Below, piece after piece: positions 24,915 to 33,926 of a stretch of DNA of 64,000 bases (the first letter of the stretch is position 1; every line of letters starts with the position of its first letter). Made by a program: the position numbers and the translations under genes. The notes below the pieces were generated by a model. It worked only from the letters and a program-made list of their open reading frames with translations, made no database searches and had not been told where the DNA came from. The DNA comes from Lumbricus rubellus (Eukaryota > Annelida > Clitellata > Crassiclitellata > Lumbricidae): NCBI GenBank assembly GCA_945859605.1, contig OX243812.1, positions 45,486,009 through 45,550,008 on the forward strand. Reading direction: 5' to 3'.

Positions 24915-25135
24915 GTGTAGTTGGAAAAGAAATTTGTGCAGTTGAAAATAAGATTTTGTGCGGAACTCATAGTGTCATAGTGAACGAAGGACTAAAAAAG
25001 GGTCATCAGTTTTTTGGAGGCCGGGAAATTTTCAAAATGGTAATATTTTCACGGGATTTCAACGATCAAACATTTGGTCCGGACGACTAAAAAGGTCGTT
25101 TTGTACAGTTCCAAAATTTCTTAGAATAACCCCTG

Positions 25136-25535
25136 ATACTCTATAAGTCTATGCTGCAACCATTTTCTGGTGGACTTAGTGTCACCCATCGACGTCATTA
25201 CGACCTTCACCTTCGCATGAATCGCATCCTACTTACGTGTTTGAATTCATTTGATTTGATGAATTGCGAGAAACATGGCAGACAGAAAACGCTTTCCCTT
25301 CATCACTTTGATTTCTCATTTCCTTTCCTTCACTGCATTACGAATGGTATCAGTGTATGTATGACTGCGTCAAAGAAATCCTAAATTTAAACCCACCAGC
25401 CTTTTTTTGCTTTGTGTTCACATACATACAAGCCGATAGTAAAAAACCAGGACAAGAGAGACACTCTCTGAAACAGGTTATGATAAAACGCAGAGAAGAA
25501 TAATTCGAAACCATATACTAATAAAATTATAGGTG
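25136..25535. other. Intronic DNA left of the Polinton
   Basis: Part of the last intron of the voltage-sensor gene. No feature apart from the left taggtg duplication at 25530-25535. Confidence 0.4.
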
Positions 25536-25915
25536 AGTAGATGTAAAATTAATTCTTTGGGGGTGTTTTACATTGAAGAAACAATTAGCTAATAAATGAG
25601 TTTAAATGGTGCTAAAGGATTTTCTGGGATTTTTTCATTGAAGAAAAAAGCCAGTTAAAATAGGGTTTAAACCAGTTAAATTCTTAGTCTTTTTAATTTT
25701 CTGGGGGTCTTTTATTATTTCCTGAGGGGAGGTGCTCGGTAGTACAGTGGTTAGCGCGCTGGACTGTCAACCAAGAGGTCTTTTATTATTTCCTTCCTGA
25801 TTCCTCCTCTTCTCCTTTGAGGGTCTTTTATTATTTCCTGATGTATAATTAACAACTTAGCTGATTTTAAAGAAACCTGATATTGAAGAAACAATCAGCC
25901 AATAAGCCAGTTAAA
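25536..25915. repeat. Polinton left terminal inverted repeat
   Basis: The outer 245 bp match the right repeat with one or two mismatches. Further in, both arms keep similarity but the left arm lacks about 50 bp relative to the right. Contains internal echoes of cattgaagaaacaat and ccagttaaa. Confidence 0.93.
25731..25780 (+). other. tRNA 5'-part-like sequence in the left TIR
   Basis: tcggtagtacagtggttagc resembles the D-arm and A box of a tRNA; ctggactgtcaaccaag resembles an anticodon arm with GTC (Asp-like), with its 3' stem degenerate. The T-arm and B box are missing. A matching copy is in the right TIR at 41850-41899 (minus). Confidence 0.55.
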
Positions 25916-26830
25916 CCCAATTAACATTCTTGGTAGGTAGCGCAGGAGCTACGGTAATGGTGATCGACGCAAGTGCAAAACAACAGCAGAATACGGTATT
26001 GATTCACAGCAGACTGAGCTAGCGAACAGACCCTTTGTTCATGAGCTCAGCCGGCGTGTCTCCGTCACGCTGTAAGTCAAGCTTCACTGGACGGCTAAGC
26101 CAGAGCCAAACGATAGGTCGGTGAAGCATGTAGGCCGTTGGCTGACTAAGAAACACCTGCATGCATGAAACACCTGGAGACACACCTTGAACGAACACGT
26201 ATGTGCTGTTACCTGTAAGGGCGAGGCTTGAAACATGAAAATTTAGAGTATTAACAACGGTCTATTGCTAGGCAGATTGTATCTTTTTTTGATTTTGCGA
26301 ATATTAGTTGCTGTATTAAATCGGTTCAAAATGGCTGACTTCATTAAGGATAGGTCTATGGCTAAGCTTTCAAACGATACAATCTACCTAGAAATAGATA
26401 CCGTGTTTGATAATAATTCTGACGAAAAAACAACGATTCGAGGATCATCATTGATACAAAGCGACCTTCGTTACGGAAGAACATCAAGTTGGTTAGTTTC
26501 TTTAATTGTACATGTTGCTATACTGTTCTGACGTTTAATTAATCAGATCATAGTAAGCCTAGATGTTAATTTTCGCATTTTATTATTTTCCTGATTCCTC
26601 CTCTTCTCATCTAGCGCCTTTTATTATTTACTGATTCCTCCTCACATCTCTCATCCAGCTCATTATATATATATTTCCTGATTCCTCCTCTTTTCCTCAC
26701 ATCCCTCGTCATTTAACTCTCTCAACATTACCCACCTCCAGCTCATTTTATTATTTTCCTAATTCCTCCTAACATCCCTCGTCATTTCAACTCTCAACAT
26801 CACCCACCTCTAGCTCATTTTAGTTATTTA

Positions 26831-27050
26831 ACGAGATAAATAGATAGATGGATGGATAGATAGATAGATAGATAGATAGATAAATAAATAGATGGATAGA
26901 TGGATGGATAGATAGATGGATGGATAGATGGTAGACGATAGATGGATGGATAGATAGATGGATGGATAGATGGATGGATGGATGGATGGATGGATGGATA
27001 TATGGATGGATAGATAGATGGATGGATAGATGGTAGACGATACATGGATG

Positions 27051-27081
<31 letters not shown>

Positions 27082-27368
27082 GGATGGATGGATGGATGGA
27101 TAGATGGATATATGGATGGATAGATAGATGGATGGATAGATGGTAGACGATACATGGATGGATAGATAGATAGATAGATAGATGGATGGATGGATGGATG
27201 GATGGATGGATGGATAGATGGATAGATGGAGAGATGGATAGATAAAGAGATGGATGGATGGATGGATGGATGGATGGATGGATGGATGGATGGATGGATG
27301 GATGGATGGATGGATAGATGGAGAGATGGAGAGATGGAGAGATAGATGGTAGACGATACATGGATAGA
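26831..27368. repeat. GATA/GATG satellite inside the Polinton
   Basis: Mixed gata/gatg units with a recurring higher-order unit containing gatggtagacgata (three to four times). Satellite frames (poly-HPSI) are artefacts. Confidence 0.95.
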
Positions 27369-27708
27369 TAGACCAACAAAGGTCACAACAGCAGCACCTG
27401 TAGCAAACCTAACATGCTGACTGTAGGCGTAGGCTATACCGTAAAGAAATCAATATTTTTTTCTTTTTCAGCAGATGTCTTTGTTCGCTCGAGCGTCATG
27501 CAACAGCTGTCTTAGCTGTCGTCTAGACGTGACGTGTTCGCTTCAGTCAACCTTTAACAAAGCATTAGTAATCTTTCTGGTTTGTCTGTTAGCTACGTGT
27601 ATCACTGGAAGTCGAAGACGAAGAAAGGCTGCTGCAGAATGATTCTTAACCTAATTGTCGTCTAGCACAGAGTCATAAAATGTTCTTATGTAGGAGTTTA
27701 TACTTCTG

Positions 27709-28064
27709 CGTGTTCATTTGACCTACATTTGGTATCACGAATGATACCGTGAGATTGTATAGGACAGCATGACGCATGGACAGAGAAGAAATCGATTCAG
27801 CCTACGTCGAAGTAGGTTCAGCAGCTGCTTCCATTAAATCACAGCACGCATGCGCGTGTTCATTTGACCTACATTTGGTATCACTCGTGATACCTACCAT
27901 TGTATAGGACAGCGCGACGCAGGGACAGAGAGGAAATGGATTCGGTCTACATCGAAGCAGGTTCAGCAGCTGCATACATTAAAGCACAGCACGCATGCGC
28001 GTGTTCATATGACCTACATTTGGTATCACTCGTGATACCTACCATTGTATAGAACAGCGTGCTC
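27709..28064. repeat. 145-bp tandem repeat with palindromes in the Polinton
   Basis: Units start with gcgtgttcatttgacctaca at 27709, 27854 and 27999: exact 145-bp spacing, 2.5 copies. Each has an inverted repeat ggtatcac..gtgatacc (the first copy is altered to ggtatcacgaatgataccgt) and a conserved ggttcagcagctgc. It lies upstream of the minus-strand genes' 3' side, not between coding frames. Confidence 0.9.
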
Positions 28065-28307
28065 TTATTCATAGAAAACTAATGATTATACAAGAGGTGT
28101 TTTGATGTACTAAAGTAGTAGAAACATTTTATTAATAGTAGTAGTAAACTTAGTCGGCTAGCTCAATTTGCTCATAGTAGTAGTATGATTAAACCTCTAA
28201 GAGTAGGCGGTATAATAATTCATTTACCTTCGGACTCATAAGGTTATAGACTAGTGAAAGGACGATATTTTATCATTAAGGCTGTAGAAGCTATAAATTA
28301 GTTAAAT

Positions 28308-29230
28308 TCACAATGATATCAAATCCTTATTGTCAATCCATGAATTGAAAGAATCATCATAGCCTAACCATTTAACCAAAGACCGATTTCCACGTGTTCT
28401 AATAATCTTTTCTATTTTAAATGTATCTTGCGTTGTCGATTGTAACTCGGCTTCATAAAATGTTCCTTGTATTTGTTCTCCATTATAATCTGATATTTTA
28501 TAGGTTATAGGGTCTGTGTATTGAATGTGTGTTATAGTAAAAATTTCTTGTGTCCAACGATTTGTGTAACCTTTCTCAAATGTCTTTTTCTTCTTAGAAA
28601 TTCTTACTTTATCTCCTACCGAAAATTTAGGTTTAACAGTTTCAGGTACAGCGTCGCCGTATAAATTCATCCACACAACCCATTCGTTTGCTTTGATACT
28701 CGCTTTAACAGGAGTCATTTTAATGGAAGAATGTCTTGTGTTGTTGTATAAATTAACCATATTATCTAAAACATCGATATATCTCTGAGTTGAATTTGCT
28801 GTAAAATATTTGAACATTTTCTCTTTCACTGTTCTATTAAATCTTTCTACGATACAAGATTTCTCTTCGTTCTCAGTCGAATACAACTCCATACCTAATG
28901 ATTTTACTTGTTTATTGTAGAATTCAGATCCCTTATCGACCCAAAGTTTTTCCCCCCTTCTTTTGCTCGTATTAAATATTTTAACGAAAGCATCTGCCAC
29001 AGATTCTCCACGCTTATCTTTTATCGGCTGAATAAATGCATACTTGGAGAATATATCAATGACGCTTAACAAATATTTCACACCAGAATTAAATTTAGCA
29101 TAAGCCTGCATGTCAATCAAGTCTGCTGCCCAAACTTTGTCCACTCCCTGAACATAAACAACTCGCTTCCTGAACTTCCTGACTATAGGTTTATGCAATT
29201 CGTCAGCAAGTTGGTCTGTCCATCTCAGAG
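28308..29230 (-). CDS. Polinton integrase (rve family, with chromodomain)
   Basis: Retroviral-type integrase that inserts the element DNA and makes the 6-bp duplication. Numbering from the residue at 29198: catalytic D26 in WAADLIDM, D88 in WVDKGSEF and E119 in VERFNRTVKEK; then an SH3-like region (VGDKVRISKKKKTF) and a C-terminal chromodomain with LVKWLGYDDSFNSWI. The frame opens after a stop near 29240 and has no ATG before the conserved DELHKPIVRKF block, so on its own it lacks a start and the N-terminal HHCC finger. The upstream zinc-ribbon/PLA2 frame ends exactly at the A-run where this one begins, so expression through ribosomal slippage, or an indel in the run, is likely. Open to its stop at 28308. 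Confidence 0.93.
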
Positions 29231-29764
29231 CTTTTTTTTAAATCCCATTCCAAAATGGGTCTTCGTCGATAATATTGGTTTTACTATAGATCTTTCAATT
29301 CGTTCGCGGAACGAAGGATTAGGTATATTATTTAATTCATCTATCATAGCTCTGTCAGCGACGTTTCTCCCTGCTGTATCAGTATGTTTAGCATAGGCTA
29401 GGTCATGACGATAGGCTGCTGCATCAACTCTGTCTACTGGTTTACTCCAATCTTTTGGTGTTCCATCACTATTCAATCGCAAATCCAATCGAGTTCCTGG
29501 ACCCGTGAAAGAATGTCCTGGAAGATGCGTTTCACCCGGGTACTTTGCCCATGGAAGTTTAATATTAGAAGTAGCAGAATTGAGAGCTGATACCAAATCA
29601 CCTCCTTGTACAGTAGTGGACATTTTAGTAAACTGAGTTTTTCTAGCGCCACATTCAACGCATACACATCTAAGCATAGATCTACCATTCTTACTGACAA
29701 CTCGTTGAATATCTCTACAGTCAGTTTTTCGTTTACATTTTACGCAATACGAGCTGTGCTCCAT
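29225..29764 (-). CDS. Zinc-ribbon / phospholipase A2-like Polinton protein
   Basis: 179 residues from the ATG at 29764. N-terminal Cys pairs C7-C10 and C35-C38 (C33 also) form a zinc ribbon. Residues 80-135 look like the PLA2-like domain of parvovirus VP1 and some Polintons: calcium-loop motif FTGPGT (86-91), then VDAAAYRHDLAYAKH with H120 and D121 as the catalytic His-Asp pair. In parvoviruses such domains breach the endosomal membrane; in Polintons the role is unproven. The protein ends GMGFKKKL at a TGA that overlaps the start of the integrase frame across a run of eight A. It starts 20 bp from the divergent ATPase gene and shares that spacer as promoter. Confidence 0.8.
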   Translation of the reverse strand: MEHSSYCVKCKRKTDCRDIQRVVSKNGRSMLRCVCVECGARKTQFTKMSTTVQGGDLVSALNSATSNIKLPWAKYPGETHLPGHSFTGPGTRLDLRLNSDGTPKDWSKPVDRVDAAAYRHDLAYAKHTDTAGRNVADRAMIDELNNIPNPSFRERIERSIVKPILSTKTHFGMGFKKKL

Positions 29765-29784
29765 TTTAATATAATATAATTAAA
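29765..29784. promoter_or_regulatory. 20-bp divergent promoter between PLA2 and ATPase genes
   Basis: The only DNA between the two start codons. With the ATGs it forms a near-perfect palindrome, ccattttaat ... attaaaatgg, around a TATA-like ataatata core. Both genes must be driven from inside it or from upstream coding sequence. Confidence 0.6.
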
Positions 29785-30561
29785 ATGGAAGTCCAAGACC
29801 TATCGTGGAATGAAGAATCAAGTAAACGCTTTAACAGTCCTCTCCTACCAAGAAGCATCAGAGGTTTGATCGTCGGTAAGTCTCAATGCGGTAAAACAAC
29901 TTTACTACTTAATTTATTACTGAGACCTGGTTGGCTAGACTATGATAACTTGCAAATCTTCGGCAAAAGTTTATTTCAATCAGAATACAAGATACTAAAG
30001 AAAGCATTCGAAGAGAAATTACCAAAGGAAGCAATTATAAGACTTTTTGATAATCGAGATGAGATAATGAAATTAAATGTATCACCGACCGTCGTTGTTG
30101 AGGAGATGTCTAAAAACATGGATAAGAAATCCGATATAGATTGCAAGTTCTTTGAAACCTCTGAAGATGTTCCAGATCCACGAGACTTAAGTCGAGATAA
30201 GAAGAATCTCATGATTTTTGATGATTTACAGTTAGAGCGACAAAATAAATGCGAATCCTATTATATAAGAGGTAGGCATAGTAATGTAGACTGCTTTTAC
30301 CTAGCACAAAATTATTTCAAACTGCCTAGACAAACTATCCGAGAGAATGCCAACTTTATATGTTTGTTCCCTCAAGACCTCAAAAATATTAATCATATCT
30401 ACAGCGATCATATAGGTGTAGATGATTTGACTATTGAAGAATTTCGAAAACTATGCAAAACTGCGTGGGATGAAACGCATGGTTTTGTGGTTATAGACCT
30501 TACTAGTAAAACAAATAAGGGCAGGTACAGATCTGGATTAGATACATTTTACATTAAATAA
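29785..30561 (+). CDS. Polinton genome-packaging ATPase (FtsK/HerA, A32-like)
   Basis: 258 residues. Walker A GKSQCGKT at 31-38, Walker B LMIFDD at 142-147, and a sensor-like YLAQN at 172-176, in the order of the A32/FtsK-HerA packaging ATPases of Polintons, virophages and large DNA viruses. The protein would pump element DNA into a capsid; its presence together with capsid genes and protease indicates virion-forming potential. Length is normal for Polinton ATPases and the frame is intact. The spacer to the next gene is about 65 bp and AT-rich. Confidence 0.93.
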   Translation: MEVQDLSWNEESSKRFNSPLLPRSIRGLIVGKSQCGKTTLLLNLLLRPGWLDYDNLQIFGKSLFQSEYKILKKAFEEKLPKEAIIRLFDNRDEIMKLNVSPTVVVEEMSKNMDKKSDIDCKFFETSEDVPDPRDLSRDKKNLMIFDDLQLERQNKCESYYIRGRHSNVDCFYLAQNYFKLPRQTIRENANFICLFPQDLKNINHIYSDHIGVDDLTIEEFRKLCKTAWDETHGFVVIDLTSKTNKGRYRSGLDTFYIK

Positions 30562-30627
30562 AAGCAATAATAAAATGATAACAAAATTTAAGATTTTATA
30601 TTCTAGGTTTAAAAATAGGTATCTAAA

Positions 30628-31401
30628 ATGGAAACCCTTCTTGACGAAATTTTATCTAATACTCAAACGATTGCACGCAACACAGAAGCTAAAGAATCCT
30701 TTTGCATTTTGTTGAGCGAAAGGAACACACGAATTCGAACGAAATTTAATCCACTAATCGAACTGGACAAAAGTAAAACGTATGAAATGGCCCTTGTTAA
30801 TCTTGAAACTTACTTCAGTTATCCCAATATAGACGAAACAAATAATAAATTCGTATATTCGTCAGATAACGGTGTAACGTGGAAAGATTTAGACATTCCA
30901 ACCGGTTGCTATGAAATCGTAGACTTAAACGATTACATACAGAGAATTCTAAAAGAAGAAGGTCATGGACAATGTATAAAGTTGCAACCAAATAACAATA
31001 CTTTGAAGGCTGTTTTGGAAATTGATGAGAACTATAAAGTTGATTTTACAGTACCAAATTCAATTAGTACGGTTCTAGGATTTCAGAGTCGTGTATACTC
31101 CGAAGGATATAACGAATCCGAGCACATAGTCAATATAAACAGCGTGAATAGTTTACGTGTTACCAGTGATATAATAGGATCATCGTATGCCAACGGAACT
31201 ACGGAGAACATAATTTATTCTTTCTTTCCATCGGTCGGGCCTGGTTATAAGATAATCGAATCTCCTCATAATCTCGTGTATCTTCCAATAACGCTATATT
31301 CTATTTCATCGATGGAAACAAAACTAATAGACCAAAATGGAAAACTAATTAATTTAAGAGGTGAGGAGTTGTCGATACGATTTCACATAAGAGAGGTTTA
31401 A
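30628..31401 (+). CDS. Polinton minor capsid (penton-like) protein candidate
   Basis: 257 residues, no enzyme motif, no membrane segment. It has mostly beta-type sequence, with a well-formed C-terminal region (VYLPITLYSISS, then DQNGKLINLRGEELSIRFHI) that I associate with the conserved single-jelly-roll minor capsid protein of Polintons. It lies between ATPase and the other structural genes, as expected. Identification is by context and general resemblance, not by a diagnostic motif; a structure prediction should show one jelly roll. ATG follows a TTTAAAAATAGG leader. Confidence 0.55.
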   Translation: METLLDEILSNTQTIARNTEAKESFCILLSERNTRIRTKFNPLIELDKSKTYEMALVNLETYFSYPNIDETNNKFVYSSDNGVTWKDLDIPTGCYEIVDLNDYIQRILKEEGHGQCIKLQPNNNTLKAVLEIDENYKVDFTVPNSISTVLGFQSRVYSEGYNESEHIVNINSVNSLRVTSDIIGSSYANGTTENIIYSFFPSVGPGYKIIESPHNLVYLPITLYSISSMETKLIDQNGKLINLRGEELSIRFHIREV

Positions 31402-31425
31402 TTTAAAGTTTATATTTAATATAAG

Positions 31426-32088
31426 ATGAGCGCTTACGCTAAGGTCAAAGTTAATATTTCTGAAGGGCAAAAAGAGAAGATTAAGCGAGCTGTTCAAGTC
31501 GGAACTGGGGTGAGTATAAAACTTTCTCATGGAGACATAACTGGTGAGCATGTATTAGCTCTAAACCAGAGGCAAATTAACAAGCTAACTAAAGCGTATC
31601 AGAATGGAACTGGTTTGACAATTAAAATGGGTAAAAAGCAATTAGAAGACAATGCGAGAGTCGAAGGCGGATTTATTGGCGCTATTCTACCGTTCTTAGC
31701 AACAGCCGGAAAGTTTCTTCTGTCTAGTGTTCTTCCGAGTTTAGCCACAGGAGCCTTAACAGGATTGGGTTCTGCAGCTGGTTCCAAAATTGTCGATAAA
31801 ATAAGTGGATCTTCGATCTCACAGATACGTGGATCTTCGATAAGTGGATCTTCGATCTCACATCAGACAAGTGGATCTGGAGTGCTCTACGTTAAGAAAG
31901 GAGGAATATGCTGTAAGATAAAGCCTGCTGGGGAAGGTCTTTTTCTATCTCCGTGGAAAAAGGGTAGTTCGATATCGGGTTCTGGTCTGTTTATGAAAAG
32001 AGGAGCAGGATATATCAGCGGTGAAGGTCTTATCTTAGGACCCAATTCACCATTTAAAAATATTCCTATTCTTGGAATGTTACTTTAA
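31426..32088 (+). CDS. Conserved Polinton protein with hydrophobic segment (unknown function)
   Basis: 220 residues. N-terminal 75 residues are charged, with two similar halves (GVSIKLSHGDI and GLTIKMGKKQL). A Gly/Ala/Leu-rich hydrophobic stretch (about 83-118, FIGAILPFLATAGKFLLSSV onward) follows and could be membrane-active. Then come SGSSIS repeats matched by ggatcttcgat repeats in DNA, and a C-terminus ending GLILGPNSPFKNIPILGMLL. Proteins of this shape are frequent in Polintons next to the capsid genes. A capsid-linked membrane-penetration role is a guess. Spacer to the previous gene is 24 bp (tttatatttaatataag). Confidence 0.6.
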   Translation: MSAYAKVKVNISEGQKEKIKRAVQVGTGVSIKLSHGDITGEHVLALNQRQINKLTKAYQNGTGLTIKMGKKQLEDNARVEGGFIGAILPFLATAGKFLLSSVLPSLATGALTGLGSAAGSKIVDKISGSSISQIRGSSISGSSISHQTSGSGVLYVKKGGICCKIKPAGEGLFLSPWKKGSSISGSGLFMKRGAGYISGEGLILGPNSPFKNIPILGMLL

Positions 32089-32104
32089 ACAATCTCTTAT
32101 ATAA

Positions 32105-32491
32105 ATGTCTGGATACGGTCACCCAATACACAAATTTATCACCAAACGAAAGCCTCGTGTGAGTACGATAATTTGGTTGCCTAAAGTGGTCACTCACGCT
32201 CCTGCAAGACAACGAGCAGGCGATAGATATGAGATTTTTGCTCAGCAAGCGATAACGATTGAACCAAAGACAAATATTACAGTAGAAGTAGGCCTTGGAG
32301 TCCGAATGACCAGTGGAATGTGTCTAGTCTCTCTCAGGCAGAAGTTGAAACAACTCAGACTGAGTCTTCAAGATGGTACCGTCCTAGAGGACGCTGAGGA
32401 TATAATAATTACAATACAAAACAACTCCGATTCAGCAGTTACTATAAACGAAAAAGACTCCATATGTTACGTTAATTACTACGATGCATAA
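32105..32491 (+). CDS. dUTPase-fold-like Polinton protein, probably not catalytic
   Basis: 128 residues. The middle follows the strand pattern of trimeric dUTPases: AGDRYEIFAQQAITIEP, then TNITVEVGLGVRMTSGMCLV, then a C-terminal IITIQNNSDSAVTINEKDSI (compare the dUTPase 'N.S...f.I..GDRIAQ' end). The catalytic signatures, the PRSS-type motif 2 and the GVIDxDYRG motif 3, are absent or unrecognisable (motif-3 place reads DGTVLEDAED), as is the P-loop-like C-terminal tail. Adenoviruses also carry a dUTPase-derived protein with a new role (E4 ORF1), so an adapted, non-enzymatic function is plausible. The call rests on pattern similarity and needs a fold search. Confidence 0.55.
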   Translation: MSGYGHPIHKFITKRKPRVSTIIWLPKVVTHAPARQRAGDRYEIFAQQAITIEPKTNITVEVGLGVRMTSGMCLVSLRQKLKQLRLSLQDGTVLEDAEDIIITIQNNSDSAVTINEKDSICYVNYYDA

Positions 32492-32577
32492 CGTGTACGT
32501 TTTATGTTTACGTTTTATGTTTACGTTTTATGTCTACGTTTTACGTTACGTTTTAAACATTATACTTATAATAAAAA
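32492..32577. repeat. 13-bp tandem repeat in a Polinton spacer
   Basis: Four to five units of tacgttttatgtt between two genes, followed by the taataaaaa leader of the next gene. Confidence 0.85.
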
Positions 32578-33477
32578 ATGTCGCTACTGAAAATTAGCGA
32601 TCCTGCAAAAAGAGATTTTATTATCGAAGAGTTTTTAAAAACGAAAAAAAATATTAAACAAAACTTTCTTTCAGAGAGAATAGACGATCTTGGACTTCAA
32701 CGAGAATTAACGAAAATCTACAAACCAATAGTCGACTCTCAATCAGCAATTTCAAAAGAACAAAACGCTTTGCTGTCGACAATAAAAGATAACTCTGCAG
32801 CAACATCACTCGCTCTAAAATCACTTCCAGATTCGTTGAAAACTATTCAATTTCCCCAGTATCCGTCTATAGAGGCGTACGATGACGATGACCCAGTAGA
32901 AGACATTAGAAGGTTAGAATTAGGAAATATTGCAGTTGAATACCTTAAAAAATATGCTTCTGATAAAAGACTTGTGGATACAACATTCGGATTAAGATCA
33001 AGAGATGGAAAATTCTACATCGGTGACAGCGAAGCCTCAATCCAAGGAAATGATATTACAGTTGGAACCACAACTTATCAAGGAACTCCAGGATTATGGG
33101 AATTGTTAACGTTAGCTAGTCCAAACAGTTCAATTTATGATAATCGTGATCTCGAAGAATACGCCGAGATTCTAATTAAAACGAATGCCATGAGTCAGCC
33201 AAATAAACCAAACAAACCTAAATCGTCTAGAAGTGTAAAATATGCAAAGATAATAAAACCCATATGGGACGATTACATGAAGTTAAGAGGTAAAACAGGA
33301 AGCGGAATAATTACCATTCCTTCAGATCCTAACGAATTAGTAAAACAATTAGAGTTGCGAATATATAGCTACAAAGCGGGAAATACAGGTGTAAGGAATG
33401 AAATTGTAGGTATGAGTGACGAGTTACTAAGACAAGGAGTGATAACCAAAGATGAATATAAAAAATTGATGATCTAA
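32578..33477 (+). CDS. Conserved Polinton protein (DUF8207-like), function unknown
   Basis: 299 residues. N-terminal half is helical and charged, probably coiled coil (residues 1-95). The central domain has the motifs TTFGLRSRDGKFYIGDSEAS, TYQGTPGLWELLTL and EILIKTNAMSQ, which I recognise as a family (I believe DUF8207) common in Polintons and related elements. A linker rich in Pro, Asn and Lys and an IIKPIWDDY motif follow. Its role is not known; proximity to capsid genes suggests a structural or assembly function. Intact, with stop at 33477. The 3' end is partly repeated downstream (aaaattgatgatctaatt, three times, 33460-33515). Confidence 0.6.
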   Translation: MSLLKISDPAKRDFIIEEFLKTKKNIKQNFLSERIDDLGLQRELTKIYKPIVDSQSAISKEQNALLSTIKDNSAATSLALKSLPDSLKTIQFPQYPSIEAYDDDDPVEDIRRLELGNIAVEYLKKYASDKRLVDTTFGLRSRDGKFYIGDSEASIQGNDITVGTTTYQGTPGLWELLTLASPNSSIYDNRDLEEYAEILIKTNAMSQPNKPNKPKSSRSVKYAKIIKPIWDDYMKLRGKTGSGIITIPSDPNELVKQLELRIYSYKAGNTGVRNEIVGMSDELLRQGVITKDEYKKLMI

Positions 33478-33518
33478 TTTAAAAATTGATGATCTAATTA
33501 AAAATTGATGATATAGAA

Positions 33519-33875
33519 ATGCTGGTCGTTGCGAGAAGAAGTTATAAAAAAGTACACGTTGTCGGTGGAGCAGGAATATTCGATTCCATTGCAGGATTTC
33601 TCAAGAGGCTACTGACATCGAATGCAGCCAAACAAATTGCGAGCACAGCTGTCAAAGAGATTGGGGGTGTTGCTAAGGATAAGGCGATCGACGTTGGAAA
33701 ACGATTACTCAATAAGATACTCCCTAAAGCTCCCGTTCAGCAGCCGATAACTCAGGAAACTAAAGTCATTCTAGCTAGATTACTAGGATCGAATCCAGAA
33801 ATGACGGGAGGAGCTATTAGAATTCAAGATCTCGTAAAACGCTTAAACGGAGGTGGTTTGAAAATGGCAGTTTAA
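33519..33875 (+). CDS. Adenovirus pVI/pX-like small basic Polinton protein
   Basis: 118 residues, basic, with an amphipathic region GIFDSIAGFLKRLLTSNA near the N-terminus preceded by VVGG. Two sites fit the adenain consensus (M/I/L)xGG|x: MTGG|A and LNGG|G near the C-terminus; VVGG|A is a near fit. Adenovirus protein VI is likewise a small, amphipathic, protease-processed protein that disrupts membranes. Sequence identity to it is not evident, so the comparison is by design, not by homology. Neighbours are the capsid gene and, further on, the protease. Confidence 0.5.
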   Translation: MLVVARRSYKKVHVVGGAGIFDSIAGFLKRLLTSNAAKQIASTAVKEIGGVAKDKAIDVGKRLLNKILPKAPVQQPITQETKVILARLLGSNPEMTGGAIRIQDLVKRLNGGGLKMAV

Positions 33876-33926
33876 ATTTATTTTGCTTAAGTTTATTTTC
33901 TTATTTAAAAATATATGTATAATAAA

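Larger units (their letters stand above)
23959..25135. mobile_element. hAT-like MITE carrying another hAT element
   Basis: Ends are caggggttattttaac and its near complement ttagaataacccctg. Without the inner element it is only about 260 bp. Flanking octamers do not match, so the boundaries are less certain. The right part contains gacgactaaaaaggtcgt, a block shared with the other MITEs of the window. Confidence 0.5.
25916..28307. other. Polinton left non-coding region
   Basis: 2.4 kb between the TIR and the integrase gene. A plus-strand frame at 26265-26531 (88 codons; inner start MADFIKDRSMAKL at 26331) has no recognised domain and may be a small unknown Polinton gene or chance. Repeats cctgattcctcctctt occur several times at 26580-26800. 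A GATA satellite and a 145-bp tandem repeat follow. Confidence 0.5.

Noticed and set aside
25741..25780. Functional tRNA-Asp gene in the Polinton TIR
   Set aside because: No T-arm, no B box, and the anticodon stem is mispaired.
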